Part shown: in pieces, positions 6,262-6,401 of the stretch
Numbering within the stretch: position 1 is the stretch's first letter
Layout of the letters: each line of letters opens with the position of its first letter
DNA from: Clostridia bacterium
Lineage (GTDB): Bacteria; Bacillota_A; Clostridia; Christensenellales; CAG-138
Length of the DNA stretch: 6,401 nt
NCBI GenBank assembly: GCA_017553815.1
Contig: JAFZJT010000251.1
Span: 1 to 6,401 of the forward strand
Reading direction: 5' to 3'
Translations under genes and position numbers: made by a program
Notes under the pieces: generated by a model
The model's input: the letters and a program-made list of their open reading frames with translations, nothing else
Told to the model about the DNA's origin: nothing
The model's database searches: none

Positions 6262-6401
6262 AACGATATCTTCCACAAGGACAATATGCCGTATGACGAA
6301 GAGAACGATCGCTTCACATGCCCGAACGGGAAGCATCTGACCCATGCATATAACAGGGATGTAAAGACGGATAACGGATTTACAGTAACAAAGAGCTATT
6401 A
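6262..6401 (+). pseudogene. IS1182-family transposase fragment, 5' truncated, runs off window
   Basis: The plus strand from 6262 encodes NDIFHKDNMPYDEENDRF followed by TCPNGKHLT and, after a few residues, KTDNGFTVTKSY. This is the pattern of IS1182-type DDE transposases just after the middle of the protein (YDEEND-x-F-x-CPNGK-x-L), which normally leads into a cysteine-rich stretch. Such transposases are about 450-550 residues; only 46 codons are visible. Upstream in this frame is a stop at 6250-6252, and the DNA there is the antisense of the recombinase, so the N-terminal half is absent. No terminal inverted repeat is visible at the break. The remainder of the gene and the IS right end would lie to the right of the window. 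Family assignment comes from remembered motif patterns; I am fairly sure it is a DDE transposase and slightly less sure of the exact family. Confidence 0.75.

Noticed and set aside
5507..6340. Plus-strand frame of 277 codons opposite the recombinase
   Set aside because: It is the antisense of the recombinase and runs past the junction in a frame different from the transposase fragment; its translation has no family character.
6004..6345. Minus-strand frame of 113 codons across the junction with an ATG at 6345
   Set aside because: Across the recombinase part it is out of frame with the recognisable recombinase sequence, and to the right it is antisense to the transposase fragment.
1..6401. 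CRISPR array, tRNA, rRNA, riboswitch or a novel defence cassette
   Set aside because: No regularly spaced repeats, no cloverleaf or rRNA-like sequence and no unexplained gene cluster were found; apart from the mobile debris and short repeats the window is ordinary core genome.

Overview
The window looks like a chromosomal segment of a moderately GC-rich spore-forming-type Firmicute (Clostridia, perhaps an Oscillospiraceae-like gut bacterium). The basis is a SpoIIIE/FtsK translocase, rimO and pgsA in the order ftsK-rimO-pgsA, an arrangement familiar from Clostridia, plus AGGA-type ribosome binding sites and mobile-DNA families common in that group. The taxonomic placement is inference; there is no rRNA or other marker here. 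Every host gene is on the minus strand, so transcription runs from right to left.

Core block (1-4820). A consensus -10 box (TATAAT, 4815-4820 on the minus strand) lies about 95 bases before the preferred start of a 980-residue SpoIIIE/FtsK DNA translocase (1772-4714). It is followed by rimO (319-1671), which methylthiolates ribosomal protein S12, and by the first 72 codons of pgsA (1-217, cut by the window edge), which makes phosphatidylglycerophosphate. All three look intact as far as they can be seen. The two gaps between them are each about 100 bases. Each carries a copy of the same small repeat: a short perfect hairpin followed by an identical 18-base stretch, in the same orientation. One copy is extended by a tandem heptamer (ATTCACT). 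The three genes probably form one transcription unit, but internal promoters cannot be excluded.

Gap (4715-5035). This holds the ftsK leader and promoter, an 8-base inverted repeat (4953-4998) and a strong stem-loop (5002-5025) just after a recombinase gene. I see no convincing gene in it.

Mobile-element debris (5036-6401). A large serine recombinase of the TndX/TnpX type is present on the minus strand but has lost its N-terminal catalytic domain. What remains is the end of the linker, the recombinase domain, the zinc ribbon, the coiled coil and the C-terminal domain. It breaks at about 6253-6265. Exactly there, a transposase fragment of the IS1182 type begins on the plus strand, also missing its N-terminal part, and runs off the window. 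The two genes meet head to head with both 5' portions gone. A simple insertion would not give this; it implies a rearrangement or an assembly join. I found no CRISPR array, tRNA, rRNA or convincing new defence or metabolic system. The most unusual point is the double-truncation junction, followed by the repeat family.
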